Part shown: positions 7,967 through 16,848 of the stretch, one piece after another
Layout: every line of letters starts with the position of its first letter
Position numbering within the stretch: position 1 is the first letter of the stretch
Made by a program: the position numbers and the translations under genes
Notes under the pieces: model-generated
The model's database searches: none
What the model was told of the DNA's origin: nothing
What the model saw: the letters and a program-made list of their open reading frames with translations, nothing else
Assembly (NCBI GenBank): GCA_934503275.1
Contig: CAKSVD010000002.1
Span: 62,001-126,000, forward strand
Source: an uncultured Faecalibacterium sp.
Lineage (GTDB): Bacteria > Bacillota > Clostridia > Oscillospirales > Ruminococcaceae
Length of the DNA stretch: 64,000 nt
Direction of reading: 5' to 3'

Positions 7967-8731
7967 TTAGGGATTTTTGCGCCCGCACACCAGCTGCAGG
8001 CCGTATTCCGCCGCAAACTCTACGGATTGCACGGTGGGCATACTTTTGCTTACCAGTACCGGCACCCCGGCGCGGATGGCCTTGCGCACCATATCCAGCG
8101 GTACCCGGCCGCTGGTGTACAGCACGCATTCTGCCAGCGGAAGCCCCGCCAGCACCGCGCAGCCCACGGCCTTATCCAGCGCGTTGTGCCGCCCCAGATC
8201 CTCGCAGGCAAAAACAATTTCACCTTTGTGCAGCACAAAGCAGCTGTGTACCGCCCGGGTGGCGCGGTATAGCGGCAGTCCGGCGTGCATGGCGGCGGTC
8301 AGAGTCTGCACCCATTCCGGCTGCAAGGCCAGCCCGGGTACAGGGTGCAGGGGCTGCAGTTCCACCGGACTGCCCAGCGCGATATTATCGGTGCAGCAGC
8401 TGGCAACCTCCTGCGCGGCGGCGCAGCGGGTGGGCAGCGGGTGGCGCAGATATACCTGCACCTTTGCACCCTCGGCGCAGACGGCGACCTGCTCCACCTC
8501 GTCCGCAGATGCGATCCACCCTTCGGTGAGCAGCCGCCCCAAGGCCAGCTGCGGCAGCAGCGCCGGGGTGCATACCACCCGGAAGGCGGGCTGCTCGTTC
8601 ACATAAATGGCGGCTGCGTGCTCTGCCGGTACGGTGGCCTCGGTGCCGTCCGGCAGGCGCAGGCTGGCAAAGGCCGCCTGTGCGCCAAAGCGGTCGGTGA
8701 TCTGCAAAGAGGGTGTGCTGCGTTTTTCCAT
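7967..8731 (-). CDS. fdhD: Formate dehydrogenase accessory sulfurtransferase FdhD
   Basis: This 254-residue protein has the FdhD hallmarks 'HSCFVLHKGEIVFACEDLGRHNALDKAVG' (cut here to key residues ACEDLGRHNALDK), 'YTSGRVPLDMVRKA' and 'GVPVLVSKSMPT'. FdhD moves sulfur from a cysteine desulfurase to the Mo/W cofactor of formate dehydrogenase. The sulfur-carrying loop here reads 'ASCCTDN' (Cys112-Cys113) rather than the CGxCG loop of the E. coli protein. No formate dehydrogenase lies in the window, so it may serve a distant one or the YdhV-like enzyme. It is probably transcribed separately from the FMN operon, which has its own promoter at 7879-7907. Confidence 0.93.
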   Translation of the reverse strand: MEKRSTPSLQITDRFGAQAAFASLRLPDGTEATVPAEHAAAIYVNEQPAFRVVCTPALLPQLALGRLLTEGWIASADEVEQVAVCAEGAKVQVYLRHPLPTRCAAAQEVASCCTDNIALGSPVELQPLHPVPGLALQPEWVQTLTAAMHAGLPLYRATRAVHSCFVLHKGEIVFACEDLGRHNALDKAVGCAVLAGLPLAECVLYTSGRVPLDMVRKAIRAGVPVLVSKSMPTVQSVEFAAEYGLQLVCGRKNP

Positions 8732-8830
8732 AAAGTTACCTTATATTATAAATGCAATGCTGTGTGGTAAGCGGACAGTATCAAAATACCGGTTCTGTGG
8801 CAAAAAGTCAAGAGTCCTCTTGCCGTAAAA

Positions 8831-8870
8831 TCGCAATGCCGGACAGCCCACAGACTGTCCGGCATTGCGA
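8831..8870 (-). terminator. Terminator after adenine deaminase
   Basis: A perfect 16-bp stem (8831-8846 with 8855-8870) has an 8-base loop, followed leftwards by TTTTACGG. It lies just past the ade stop. Confidence 0.85.
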
Positions 8871-8913
8871 TAAAAACGTCAGGGTTAAAGACCGTCCGTC
8901 TCAGGCCGTGTTC

Positions 8914-10653
8914 TCAGAACACCGCCGGGACGATCTGCTGGGCCTCCACATCCACGATGCCGTAGGTGTTCAGCCGCAGCTTCGGGATGACCGGCAGGCT
9001 GACGAAGGCAAGGGTCATAAAGGCGTCGATATCCTCCGAGATGCCGTGGGCTTTCAGCGCTGCCTTGAGCGCCTGCAGCTTTTCCTCCACGGCTTCGGCG
9101 CTCTCGGTGCTCATAAGCCCTGCCACCGGCAGCGGCAGCTCGCCCACCACCTGTCCGTTCAGTGCAAAGGCTAAGCCGCCCTTGTTTTTGCGCACCGTGT
9201 TGCCCGCCAGCACCATGTCGGCATCGTTGGTGCCCGCCACGATGAGGTTGTGGGAGTCGTGGGCGATACTGGAAGCAACCGCGCCGCATTGCAGGCCGTA
9301 GTTGCCCAAAAAGCCCAAGCCCACATGACCGGAGTGGTGATGCCGCTCGAATACCGCCAGCTTGACGATTTTCTGCGCCACGTCCACACCGGGCGCTGCG
9401 CCCGGATGCTGACAGAACGGAACGATCTTTTCAGTAGTCAGCAGGGAATGCGGGGTCAGGCAGATCACCCGCTGCCGGGTGCCGGTCTGCTTCAGCTGCA
9501 ATTGCTCCGGGGTGATCTCGTCCATGTTGAAGGAATCGAACACCCGCGCAAACCGCGCCTTGTCCACGGTAAGGGCGGCGGGGTGCAGCATTTTGCCCTG
9601 CTGCGCCACCAGCTTGCCCTTTTTGTACACCTGCTCCACCGTGAACTGTTCCAGATTTGATAGCACGATCAGGTCGGCGGTATAGCCGGGGGCTATTGCA
9701 CCGCTGTGCGCAAGGCCGAAGTACTGGCAGGGGACAAGAGTGCCCATGCGCACCGCCACCACCGGGTCTACCCCGGCAGCAATGGCCTTGCGGATGATGT
9801 AGTCGATATGCCCGCCCTGCAACAGGTCGCCGGGGTGCTTATCGTCGGTCACCAGCATACAGCGGCTGCAATAGGGCTCCCGGAACAGGGGCAGCAGGCT
9901 GTCCATGTTCTGCGCTGCCGTGCCCTCCCGCACCATGATGTACTGGCCGCGCCGCAGCTTTTCCATGGCCTCGTGGAGTTCCGAGCACTCATGGTCGGAC
10001 TGTACCCCGGCAACGACATAGGCGTTCAGTTCCTCTCCGCTAAGGAAGGGGGCGTGCCCGTCGATGCGTTTACCCGCAGCGGTGCAGTCGCAGATCTTTT
10101 GCAGGATCTTTTCGTCCGCGCGCACTGTGCCGTAGGAGTTCATCAGCTCTGCCAGCCCCAGCACCCGGGGCTGCTGATAGTAGGGGCGCAGCTGCTCTGC
10201 CTCCAGCACCGCGCCGGACTCGTCCAGCCCGGTGGCGGGCACGCAGGAGGGCAGCATGAAATAGACCGAAAGTGCCAGATCTTTCGTGGTCTCCAGCATA
10301 AAGTCCAGCCCTGCCGTACCGGCTACATTGGAGATCTCGTGCGGGTCGGTGACCACCGCCGTGGTGCCGTGGGGCAGCACCGCCTGTTCAAAAGCCGGGC
10401 CGCAGAGCATGGAGCTTTCAATATGGATGTGCCCATCCACAAGCCCCGGGCAGACATACCTGCCCTGCAAGTCCAGTTCGGCCTCGCCGGTATAGTGCCC
10501 TACGCCAAGGATGATGCCTTGACAGATGGCTACATCGGCCTGCTCGATCTCGTTTGTGAACACGTTGATGACCCGGGCGTTTTTCAGTACCAGCTCTGCC
10601 CGCACGTCACCCTTTGCTGTCAGGATCTGCTGCTTCAAGGTTTCCATTTTCAT
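8914..10653 (-). CDS. ade: Adenine deaminase
   Basis: This 579-residue metal-dependent amidohydrolase converts adenine to hypoxanthine and ammonia in purine salvage. Visible family landmarks are 'CPGLVDGHIHIESSML' near residues 69-84, 'HGTTAVVTDPHEISNVAG', 'DGHAPFLSG', 'SDHECSELHEAMEKLRRG', 'LVTDDKHPGDL' and C-terminal 'AHDSHNLIVAGTND'. Length and order match the bacterial AdeC family. The start at 10653 has AAGGGGG upstream; the ATG two codons on is an alternative. Only 64 bases separate it from the symporter gene that precedes it on the same strand, so they may be co-transcribed. No purine riboswitch fits in that gap. Confidence 0.95.
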   Translation of the reverse strand: MKMETLKQQILTAKGDVRAELVLKNARVINVFTNEIEQADVAICQGIILGVGHYTGEAELDLQGRYVCPGLVDGHIHIESSMLCGPAFEQAVLPHGTTAVVTDPHEISNVAGTAGLDFMLETTKDLALSVYFMLPSCVPATGLDESGAVLEAEQLRPYYQQPRVLGLAELMNSYGTVRADEKILQKICDCTAAGKRIDGHAPFLSGEELNAYVVAGVQSDHECSELHEAMEKLRRGQYIMVREGTAAQNMDSLLPLFREPYCSRCMLVTDDKHPGDLLQGGHIDYIIRKAIAAGVDPVVAVRMGTLVPCQYFGLAHSGAIAPGYTADLIVLSNLEQFTVEQVYKKGKLVAQQGKMLHPAALTVDKARFARVFDSFNMDEITPEQLQLKQTGTRQRVICLTPHSLLTTEKIVPFCQHPGAAPGVDVAQKIVKLAVFERHHHSGHVGLGFLGNYGLQCGAVASSIAHDSHNLIVAGTNDADMVLAGNTVRKNKGGLAFALNGQVVGELPLPVAGLMSTESAEAVEEKLQALKAALKAHGISEDIDAFMTLAFVSLPVIPKLRLNTYGIVDVEAQQIVPAVF

Positions 10654-10717
10654 AAGGGCCCCCTTGTCCTGTTAAAAAGCCTGCGTTCTGCTGCCGGAAA
10701 AATCTGTTTTCTTTACT

Positions 10718-12088
10718 TTACATGGCAATCCAGCCCAAGGCGTTTGCCACCGAGCTTGCCAGAATGATAGCTGCAAAAATGGGGCAAAGCCAGCGGATCA
10801 TAAAATTGAACACCGGCTTGCGGCGGAAGCGCTGACCGTCCTGCTCCACCTCCTGCGCGATCTGCTCCACGCCGATGACGCGGGACACCAGCAGGCAGGT
10901 GGCAATGGCCGCAATGGGCATCATGACCGAGTTCGTCAAAAAGTCGAAGAAGTCCAGGAACTGCATCCCGAACACGGTCACCTCGGCCAGCGGGCCGTAG
11001 CCCAGTGCCGACAGGCTGCCTAGCACCACCATGATGGCACCGATGAGCACGGTGGAGCGGGTGCGGTCCCAGCCCAGTTCGTCCTCAAAGGTGGAGACGG
11101 CGCTCTCGGTCAGGGCGATGGAACTGGTAATGGCTGCAAACAGCACCAGCACAAAGAACAGCACACCCACCACGGTGCCCAGACCCATGCTGGCGAACAC
11201 CTTGGGAATGGTGATGAACATCAGCGCAGGGCCGGCCTGCAGGGTATCCGGGTCTCCGCCGGAAAAGGCGAACACTGCCGGGATGATCATCAGACCTGCC
11301 ATGATGGCAATGGCGGTATCGAACACCTCCACGTTCTCGGTGGACTCCTCGATGGAGACGTCCTTCTTCATGTAAGAACCGAAGGTGACCAGAATGCCCA
11401 TGGCGATGGACAGCGAGTAGAACATCTGACCCATGGCGGTGACCACGGTCATCCACGAAAAGTTTTTGGGGTTGGGCACCAGAAAGTACTTCACACCCGC
11501 CAGTGCGCCGGGGCGGGTGACCGAGTACCCTGCGATGACCAGCGAAAGCACCACCAGCACCGGCATCATCACCTTGGAAACGCGCTCCACGCCGTTGCGC
11601 ACACCGGCAAAGATGATGCCCAGCGTGAACAGGCTGAACAGCAAAAAGGCCAGTTCGGCCTGCAAGCCGTTGGTGATAAAGGCGGAGAAGTAACCGTCTG
11701 TCGCCAGATTGCTGCCGCGTCCGCACAGGTACTCGGCCAGATAGTGGATGACCCAGCCGCCGATGACCGAATAATACGGCACGATCAAAATGGGGATGAT
11801 GGCGTTGATCCAACCGCCGAACCGGATGCCCCTGCCCTTGCCAAAGTGGGCGTAGGCGCTGACCGGGCTTTTGTGGGTCATGCGGCCCAGTGCGGTCTCG
11901 GCCACGATCATGGTATAGCCAAAGGTGACTGCCAGCAGAATGTATACCAGCAGAAAAATGCCGCCGCCGTATTTGGCTGCCAGATACGGGAAGCGCCAGA
12001 TGTTGCCAAGACCCACCGAAGCGCCTGCGGCAGACAGCACGAACCCGATTTTACCGGAGAACGCGCTGCGTTTGTGTTGTTGTTCCAT
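10718..12088 (-). CDS. Neurotransmitter:sodium symporter family transporter
   Basis: This 456-residue membrane protein has about 11-12 helices. The N-terminal 'GFVLSAAGASVGLGNIWRFPYLAAKYGGG' region (key residues GLGNIWRFPY) is the SNF/LeuT signature that forms the sodium and substrate site in helix 1, and 'ETALGRMTHKSP' follows. These carriers import amino acids or related amines with Na+. The substrate cannot be read from sequence. The start at 12088 has GAAAAGAGG upstream. It lies upstream of ade on the same strand; purine transport is not a known property of the family, so the pairing need not be functional. Confidence 0.93.
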   Translation of the reverse strand: MEQQHKRSAFSGKIGFVLSAAGASVGLGNIWRFPYLAAKYGGGIFLLVYILLAVTFGYTMIVAETALGRMTHKSPVSAYAHFGKGRGIRFGGWINAIIPILIVPYYSVIGGWVIHYLAEYLCGRGSNLATDGYFSAFITNGLQAELAFLLFSLFTLGIIFAGVRNGVERVSKVMMPVLVVLSLVIAGYSVTRPGALAGVKYFLVPNPKNFSWMTVVTAMGQMFYSLSIAMGILVTFGSYMKKDVSIEESTENVEVFDTAIAIMAGLMIIPAVFAFSGGDPDTLQAGPALMFITIPKVFASMGLGTVVGVLFFVLVLFAAITSSIALTESAVSTFEDELGWDRTRSTVLIGAIMVVLGSLSALGYGPLAEVTVFGMQFLDFFDFLTNSVMMPIAAIATCLLVSRVIGVEQIAQEVEQDGQRFRRKPVFNFMIRWLCPIFAAIILASSVANALGWIAM

Positions 12089-12168
12089 GTTGTTGTTCCT
12101 CTTTTCCTATCCATTATAAAAAGTAAGCAAAACAAGTGTACCACAACTGCGGACAACTGGCAAGCAAT

Positions 12169-12208
12169 AACACCCCGGTCAGCTCCTGACGGCGCTGACC
12201 GGGGTGTT
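12169..12208 (-). terminator. Hairpin terminator after the DUF1846 gene
   Basis: A perfect 15-bp stem (12169-12183 with 12194-12208) lies 20 bases beyond the stop at 12228. The T-run that follows leftwards is weak (TTATTG), so efficiency is uncertain. Confidence 0.7.
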
Positions 12209-12227
12209 TACCAGTTTCTTTTTATTT

Positions 12228-13721
12228 TTACAGTTTATGGTACTTGCGATCCTCTTCCTCGTAGACGGGGTCGCAGGTCAGGTACATCCCCAGACGGTTC
12301 AGGGTGCTGCTGTCCACGCTGGAAAGCAGCACGGTGGAGTGCACATCGCAGCCCTTGAGGTTGGGCAGCTGGTGCATGGCTGCTGCGGCAAGCTCGCTGG
12401 AGGCAGCAGAACTGGACAGGGCGATCAGGATCTCGTCGGTGTGCAGACGGGGGTTCTTGCCGCCCAGATAGTTGGTCTTGAGGGTCTGGATGGGTTCGAT
12501 GGCAGCGGCGCTGACCAGATCCGTCTCCTGCGGGATGCCTGCCAGATACTTGAGCGCATTGATCAGGGCGCTTGCGGTAGCACCCAGCAGCGGGCCGGTC
12601 TTGCCGGTGATCACGGTGCCGTCGCTCAACTCAATGGCAGCAGCCGGTGCGCCGCCGGTAGCCTCGCTGCGGGCGTGTGCCTGTTTTTCCACCTCGCGTG
12701 CACCCATGGCCAGTCCGGCCTGATTCATCAGCAGCTCCAGCTTGTAGCGCTCGCTCTCCTTGGCGGTGCCGGTGATCTTCTGCTCGCACAGGCACTTGTA
12801 GTACCGGCGCACGATCTCCTTGCGGGAAGCCTCGCAGCAGACGGCATCGTCCACGATGCAGTTACCGGCCATGTTCACGCCCATGTCCGTGGGGGACTTA
12901 TAGGGGCTCTGCCCTGCAATCAACTCGAACATCGCATTCACCACCGGGAAGATCTCGATGTCGCGGTTGTAGTTCACGGTGGTCACGCCGTAGGCTTCCA
13001 GATGGAAGGGGTCGATCATGTTCACATCGTTCAGGTCGGCGGTGGCGGCCTCGTAAGCCAGATTGACCGGGTGCTTCAGGGGAATATTCCAGATGGGGAA
13101 GGTCTCGAACTTGGCGTAGCCGGCCTTGACGCCCCGCTTATATTCATGGTACAGCTGGGACAGGCAGACGGCCATTTTTCCGCTGCCGGGGCCGGGCGCG
13201 GTGATGACCACCAGCGGGCGCTCGGTCTCAATGTAATCGTTGCGGCCGTAGCCCTCATCGCTGACGATGCGTGCCACATCGTTGGGGTAGCCGGGGATCT
13301 TGTAGTGACGGAAGGTGCGGATGCCCAGACTGTTCAGCCGCTTTTCAAAGGCCTCCACCTCGGCGGCAGCGGTGTACTTGGTCACGCACACGCTGCCCAC
13401 ATAAAGCCCCACCTCCTGAAAAGCGTCGATGAGGCGCAGCACATCCAGATCATAGGTGATGCCGTAGTCGCCGCGCACCTTGCTGCTGATGATGTCCTCG
13501 GCGCTGATGACGATGACGATCTCGGCCTGCTCCTTGAGTTGCAGCAGCATCTGCAGCTTGGAGTCCGGCTGAAAGCCGGGCAGCACGCGGGAGGCGTGGT
13601 AATCGTCGAACAGCTTGCCGCCGAATTCCAGATACAGCTTATTGTCAAACTTCTTGATGCGTTCGCGGATATGCTCGGACTGCATCGCAAGATATTTGTC
13701 GTTGTCAAATCCTATTTTCAT
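12228..13721 (-). CDS. DUF1846 family protein
   Basis: This is a 497-residue cytoplasmic protein. 'MKIGFDNDKYLAMQSEHIRERI' (key residues GFDNDKYLxxQS), 'NKLYLEFGGKLFDDYHASRVLPGF', and 'VITAPGPGSGKMAVCLSQLYHEY' (a glycine-rich P-loop-like stretch) mark DUF1846, a family with solved structures but, to my knowledge, no assigned reaction. It is often present once in Firmicutes. The start at 13721 is set by AGAGGAAA; an open frame extends 60 codons further without a ribosome site. It stands alone, with its own promoter at 13782-13810 and a terminator at 12169-12208. Confidence 0.9.
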   Translation of the reverse strand: MKIGFDNDKYLAMQSEHIRERIKKFDNKLYLEFGGKLFDDYHASRVLPGFQPDSKLQMLLQLKEQAEIVIVISAEDIISSKVRGDYGITYDLDVLRLIDAFQEVGLYVGSVCVTKYTAAAEVEAFEKRLNSLGIRTFRHYKIPGYPNDVARIVSDEGYGRNDYIETERPLVVITAPGPGSGKMAVCLSQLYHEYKRGVKAGYAKFETFPIWNIPLKHPVNLAYEAATADLNDVNMIDPFHLEAYGVTTVNYNRDIEIFPVVNAMFELIAGQSPYKSPTDMGVNMAGNCIVDDAVCCEASRKEIVRRYYKCLCEQKITGTAKESERYKLELLMNQAGLAMGAREVEKQAHARSEATGGAPAAAIELSDGTVITGKTGPLLGATASALINALKYLAGIPQETDLVSAAAIEPIQTLKTNYLGGKNPRLHTDEILIALSSSAASSELAAAAMHQLPNLKGCDVHSTVLLSSVDSSTLNRLGMYLTCDPVYEEEDRKYHKL

Positions 13722-13781
13722 CGTTCGTTTCCTCTCTGGTGGCCGGGCACACCATACCCGGACTTTAAAATCACAAGCATA

Positions 13782-13810
13782 AGTATACCACAGCCCGGGA
13801 TGGGGCGCAA
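13782..13810 (-). promoter_or_regulatory. Promoter of the DUF1846 gene
   Basis: TTGCGC (13805-13810) and TATACT (13782-13787) are 17 bases apart, with TGG before the -10 (extended form). The start codon follows about 60 bases on. Confidence 0.6.
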
Positions 13811-13907
13811 TGCAAAACAAAGCACGAAATGCAATTCTGGCAGGATAGGCCGTTTTGGGCGGTATATTGTCCTGTTTTTTGTGAAAATGGTGCTTGCGCA
13901 AAACACA

Positions 13908-13941
13908 AAAGGGACCGCCGCGGTGTGCGGCAGTCCCCTTT
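13908..13941 (-). terminator. Terminator of the fructose operon
   Basis: A GC-rich stem of about 14 bp (AAAGGGGAC... / ...GTCCCTTT, one or two mismatches) is followed leftwards by TTTTGTG, 43 bases past the fruA stop. Confidence 0.75.
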
Positions 13942-13983
13942 GCTCTTATGAAGAACTATCCGTATGGAGAAGGGAATGGCTTG

Positions 13984-15912
13984 TTACTTTGCCTCGGCGG
14001 GCTGGGTCTTTTTGAGAAGGCTCAGGATCACTGCACCCAGCACGCTGCCCACAGCCAGCGCCACGCAGTACAGCACGGCGTGATCCACCACCGGGAACAC
14101 GAAGATGCCGCCGTGGGGTGCGCGCAGTGCGCAGCCGAAGGTCATGGACAGCGCACCAGACACTGCAGAGCCAATGACACAGCTGGGCAGGACGCGCAGC
14201 GGGTCGGCTGCTGCGTAGGGGATAGCGCCCTCAGACACGAAGCACAGGCCCATGACGTAGTTTACGATGCCGTTGCGGCGCTCGTCCGGCGTCCACTTGC
14301 GGGGGCAGAAGGTGGTGGACAGGGCAATGGCGATGGGAGGCACCATGCCGCCCACCATGACGGCAGCCATCACCTCGTAGTTGCCGGAGGCAAGGGCTGC
14401 GGTGCCAAAGACGTAGGCTGCCTTGTTGACCGGGCCGCCCATATCCACGCTCATCATACCGGCCACGATGGCGCCCAGCAGCACCTTGGAACTGCCGCCC
14501 AGTGCGTTCAGCCAGTCGGTCATGGCGGTGTTGATCATGCCCATGACCGGGTTCACGGCGCACATCATCGCACCTACGATAAGAATGCCGCCCAGCGGGT
14601 AGATGAGCATGGGCCGGATACCGTTCAGGCTGGCGGGCAGCTTTTCGGTGATCTTTTTGAGGAACTGCACGATGTAGCCCGCCGCAAAACCGGCCAGCAG
14701 CGCTGCAAGGAAGCCGCCGGAGATGCCGGTGGTGCTGCCTGCGGCAAGGTCGGTGAAGTTGGTGCCGTTCATGGCCAGCACGCCGCCGGCAAAGCCTACG
14801 GCCAGGCCCGGACGGTCGGCGATGGACATGGCGATGAAGCCTGCCAGAATGGGCAGCATATAGCCAAAGGCTGCGCCGCCCACCGTCTTGAAGAAGGCGG
14901 CAACGGGGGTGTTCATGCCGAAGTTTGCGGGATCGATGCTGTAATCATCCAGCAGGAAGGCCAGCGCGATCATGATGCCGCCGCCCACCACGAAGGGCAG
15001 CATATGGGAAACGCCGTTCATCAGGTTCTTGTACAGGCTGCGGCCAAAGCTGTCCTTACCGGCGGTGTCATCCTCGGCTGCTGCGCCGCCCTCGGCGTGG
15101 AACACAGGCACCTCGCCGTGGGCGATCTTCTTGATGAGCTCCTCCGGTTTGTGGATGCCGTCATCTACACGGGTGAACAGCACCGGCTTGCCGTCGAAGC
15201 GGGCAGTGTCCACCTTTTTCTCCGCTGCTACGATGATGCCGTCACAGGCGGCGATCTCGGCGCGGGTCAGGATGTTCTTTGCGCCGTCCGAGCCGTTGGT
15301 CTCCACCTTTGTGGGCAGACCCAGCTTGTCACCGGCCTTGGTCAGTGCTTCTGCGGCCATGTAGGTGTGGGCGATGCCGTTGACGCAGGCGGTCACAGCC
15401 AGAATGCGGTAGCCGTCCTGCGGGATGGCCTGCTGGGTAAAGCTTTCTGTGCCGAACTGTGCCTCCTCCTGCGCGTCGATGCACTCCAAGAACTCCTTGG
15501 GGCTCTTTGCGGCTTTAAGCTTTTCCACAAAGTCCTCGTTCATCAGCATCTGCATCATGCGTGCCAACATATCAACGTGCAGGCTGCCGTTTTCCGGTGC
15601 GGCAATGGCAAACAGCAGGTCAGTGGTGCCGTCATCCTCGGCGTTGTACTGCACCGGGGTGCTCAGCCGCAGGGCGGCCAGACTGGGGCGGGTGACCACA
15701 TTGGTCTTGGCGTGGGGCACGGTGATGCCGTTGTCCACATAGGTAGAGCCCTCGGCCTCGCGGGCGTAGAGCGCCTTTTTGTAGGCGTCCTTATCGGTGA
15801 TGTTGCCGTGGGTAGCCTGCAGCTCCACCAGACGGCTCAAGATCTCCTCCTGCGTCTGCAGCGCCTCGTCCAGCGCAATGGACTGTGCGGTAAATAACTC
15901 AGTAATGCGCAT
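13984..15912 (-). CDS. fruA: PTS fructose transporter subunit IIABC
   Basis: This 642-residue three-domain permease takes up fructose as fructose 1-phosphate. EIIA (about 1-145) has the phospho-His in 'VDNGITVPHAKTN'. EIIB (about 165-265) has the phospho-Cys in 'AVTACVNGIAHTYMAAEAL'. EIIC (about 290-630) has about eight to ten membrane segments with 'LMNGVSHMLPFVVGGG'. In EIIB the usual Cys-Pro-Thr-Gly reads Cys-Val-Asn-Gly; the Cys itself is kept. It is last in fruR-fruK-fruA, 30 bases after fruK. The start has AAAGGAGGAAG. It is presumably induced by fructose 1-phosphate through FruR. Confidence 0.96.
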   Translation of the reverse strand: MRITELFTAQSIALDEALQTQEEILSRLVELQATHGNITDKDAYKKALYAREAEGSTYVDNGITVPHAKTNVVTRPSLAALRLSTPVQYNAEDDGTTDLLFAIAAPENGSLHVDMLARMMQMLMNEDFVEKLKAAKSPKEFLECIDAQEEAQFGTESFTQQAIPQDGYRILAVTACVNGIAHTYMAAEALTKAGDKLGLPTKVETNGSDGAKNILTRAEIAACDGIIVAAEKKVDTARFDGKPVLFTRVDDGIHKPEELIKKIAHGEVPVFHAEGGAAAEDDTAGKDSFGRSLYKNLMNGVSHMLPFVVGGGIMIALAFLLDDYSIDPANFGMNTPVAAFFKTVGGAAFGYMLPILAGFIAMSIADRPGLAVGFAGGVLAMNGTNFTDLAAGSTTGISGGFLAALLAGFAAGYIVQFLKKITEKLPASLNGIRPMLIYPLGGILIVGAMMCAVNPVMGMINTAMTDWLNALGGSSKVLLGAIVAGMMSVDMGGPVNKAAYVFGTAALASGNYEVMAAVMVGGMVPPIAIALSTTFCPRKWTPDERRNGIVNYVMGLCFVSEGAIPYAAADPLRVLPSCVIGSAVSGALSMTFGCALRAPHGGIFVFPVVDHAVLYCVALAVGSVLGAVILSLLKKTQPAEAK

Positions 15913-15942
15913 AAAACTTCCTCCTTTGTTCCCCTTATCCTA

Positions 15943-16848
15943 TCAAAGCTGCGCCAGCAGCTCGTCGATCTTTTCCTTTGTGGCAAGCCCAAGGCTGAAG
16001 GCCGTGGCGCTGCCGCAGGCCGTGCCCAGACGCAGCGCCTGCGCGTAGCTGCGGCTTTGCAGATACCCGGCTACAAAACCGGCCACCATGCTGTCGCCTG
16101 CGCCCACGCTGTTGACCACCTTGCCCTTAGGGCAGCCGATGCGGTGCACCTGTCCCTGCTCGTCCAGCAGCAGCGCACCGTCCCCGGCCATGCTTACCAG
16201 CACGTTGCGTGCACCCTTTTCCTGCAGGGTGCGGGCAGCGGCCACGATCTCGGCGTCAGTGGCCAGTACCTTGCCTACGATCTCGCCCAGTTCATGGTTG
16301 TTGGGCTTGATGAGGAAGGGGTGGTAGGGCAGCACGTTCACCAGCAGGTCGCGGGTGGCATCCACCACCGCGCGCACGCCTTTGCCCTGCAGCCGTGCCA
16401 GCAACCGCTCGTAGACGCTCTGCGGCAGGCTTGCCGGGATGCTGCCCGCCAGAATGAGGATATCGCCCTCGGTCAGCTTGTCCAGCTGGGCTTCCAGCTG
16501 CTGCAACGCACTTTCCGGGATGGCGGGGCCTGCGCCGTTCAGTTCGGTCTCCTGCCCGGCCTTGATCTTGACATTGATGCGGGTCATGCCGCTTTCCAGA
16601 TGCACAAAGTCGGTCTTGAGCCCCTGTGCCGCCAGACCGCGCTCCAGCCATGCGCCGGTCTCGCCGGCCACAAAGCCCAGCGCTACGCTCTCGCAGCCCA
16701 GCTGCGCCAGTACGCCGGACACGTTGATGCCCTTGCCGCCCAGCACGCAGTCCTCGCCTTGGGCGCGGTTTACTGCGCCCACCTCCAGCGGTGCGTCCAG
16801 ACGCACAACGTAATCAATAGCAGGGTTAAAGGTAACGGTATAGATCAT
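15943..16848 (-). CDS. fruK: 1-phosphofructokinase
   Basis: This 301-residue PfkB/ribokinase-family enzyme makes fructose 1,6-bisphosphate from the fructose 1-phosphate delivered by FruA. It shows 'TFNPAIDYVVRLD' at the N-terminus, 'GGKGINVSGVLAQLG' (PfkB signature 1), 'LIKPNNHELGEIVG' and 'VNSVGAGDSMVAGFVAG' with the catalytic Asp (signature 2). The first bases overlap the fruR stop by 4 (ATGA), and GGAGG lies 8 bases before the start, so translation is coupled to the regulator. Confidence 0.95.
   Translation of the reverse strand: MIYTVTFNPAIDYVVRLDAPLEVGAVNRAQGEDCVLGGKGINVSGVLAQLGCESVALGFVAGETGAWLERGLAAQGLKTDFVHLESGMTRINVKIKAGQETELNGAGPAIPESALQQLEAQLDKLTEGDILILAGSIPASLPQSVYERLLARLQGKGVRAVVDATRDLLVNVLPYHPFLIKPNNHELGEIVGKVLATDAEIVAAARTLQEKGARNVLVSMAGDGALLLDEQGQVHRIGCPKGKVVNSVGAGDSMVAGFVAGYLQSRSYAQALRLGTACGSATAFSLGLATKEKIDELLAQL

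Noticed and set aside
10654..10717. Purine riboswitch before adenine deaminase
   Set aside because: Only 64 bases are available, too short, and no aptamer-like pairing is seen.
13201..13204. P-loop-like 'APGPGSGKM' as proof that the DUF1846 protein is an ATPase
   Set aside because: The stretch is not a full Walker A and the family has no assigned ATPase activity, so no reaction was claimed.
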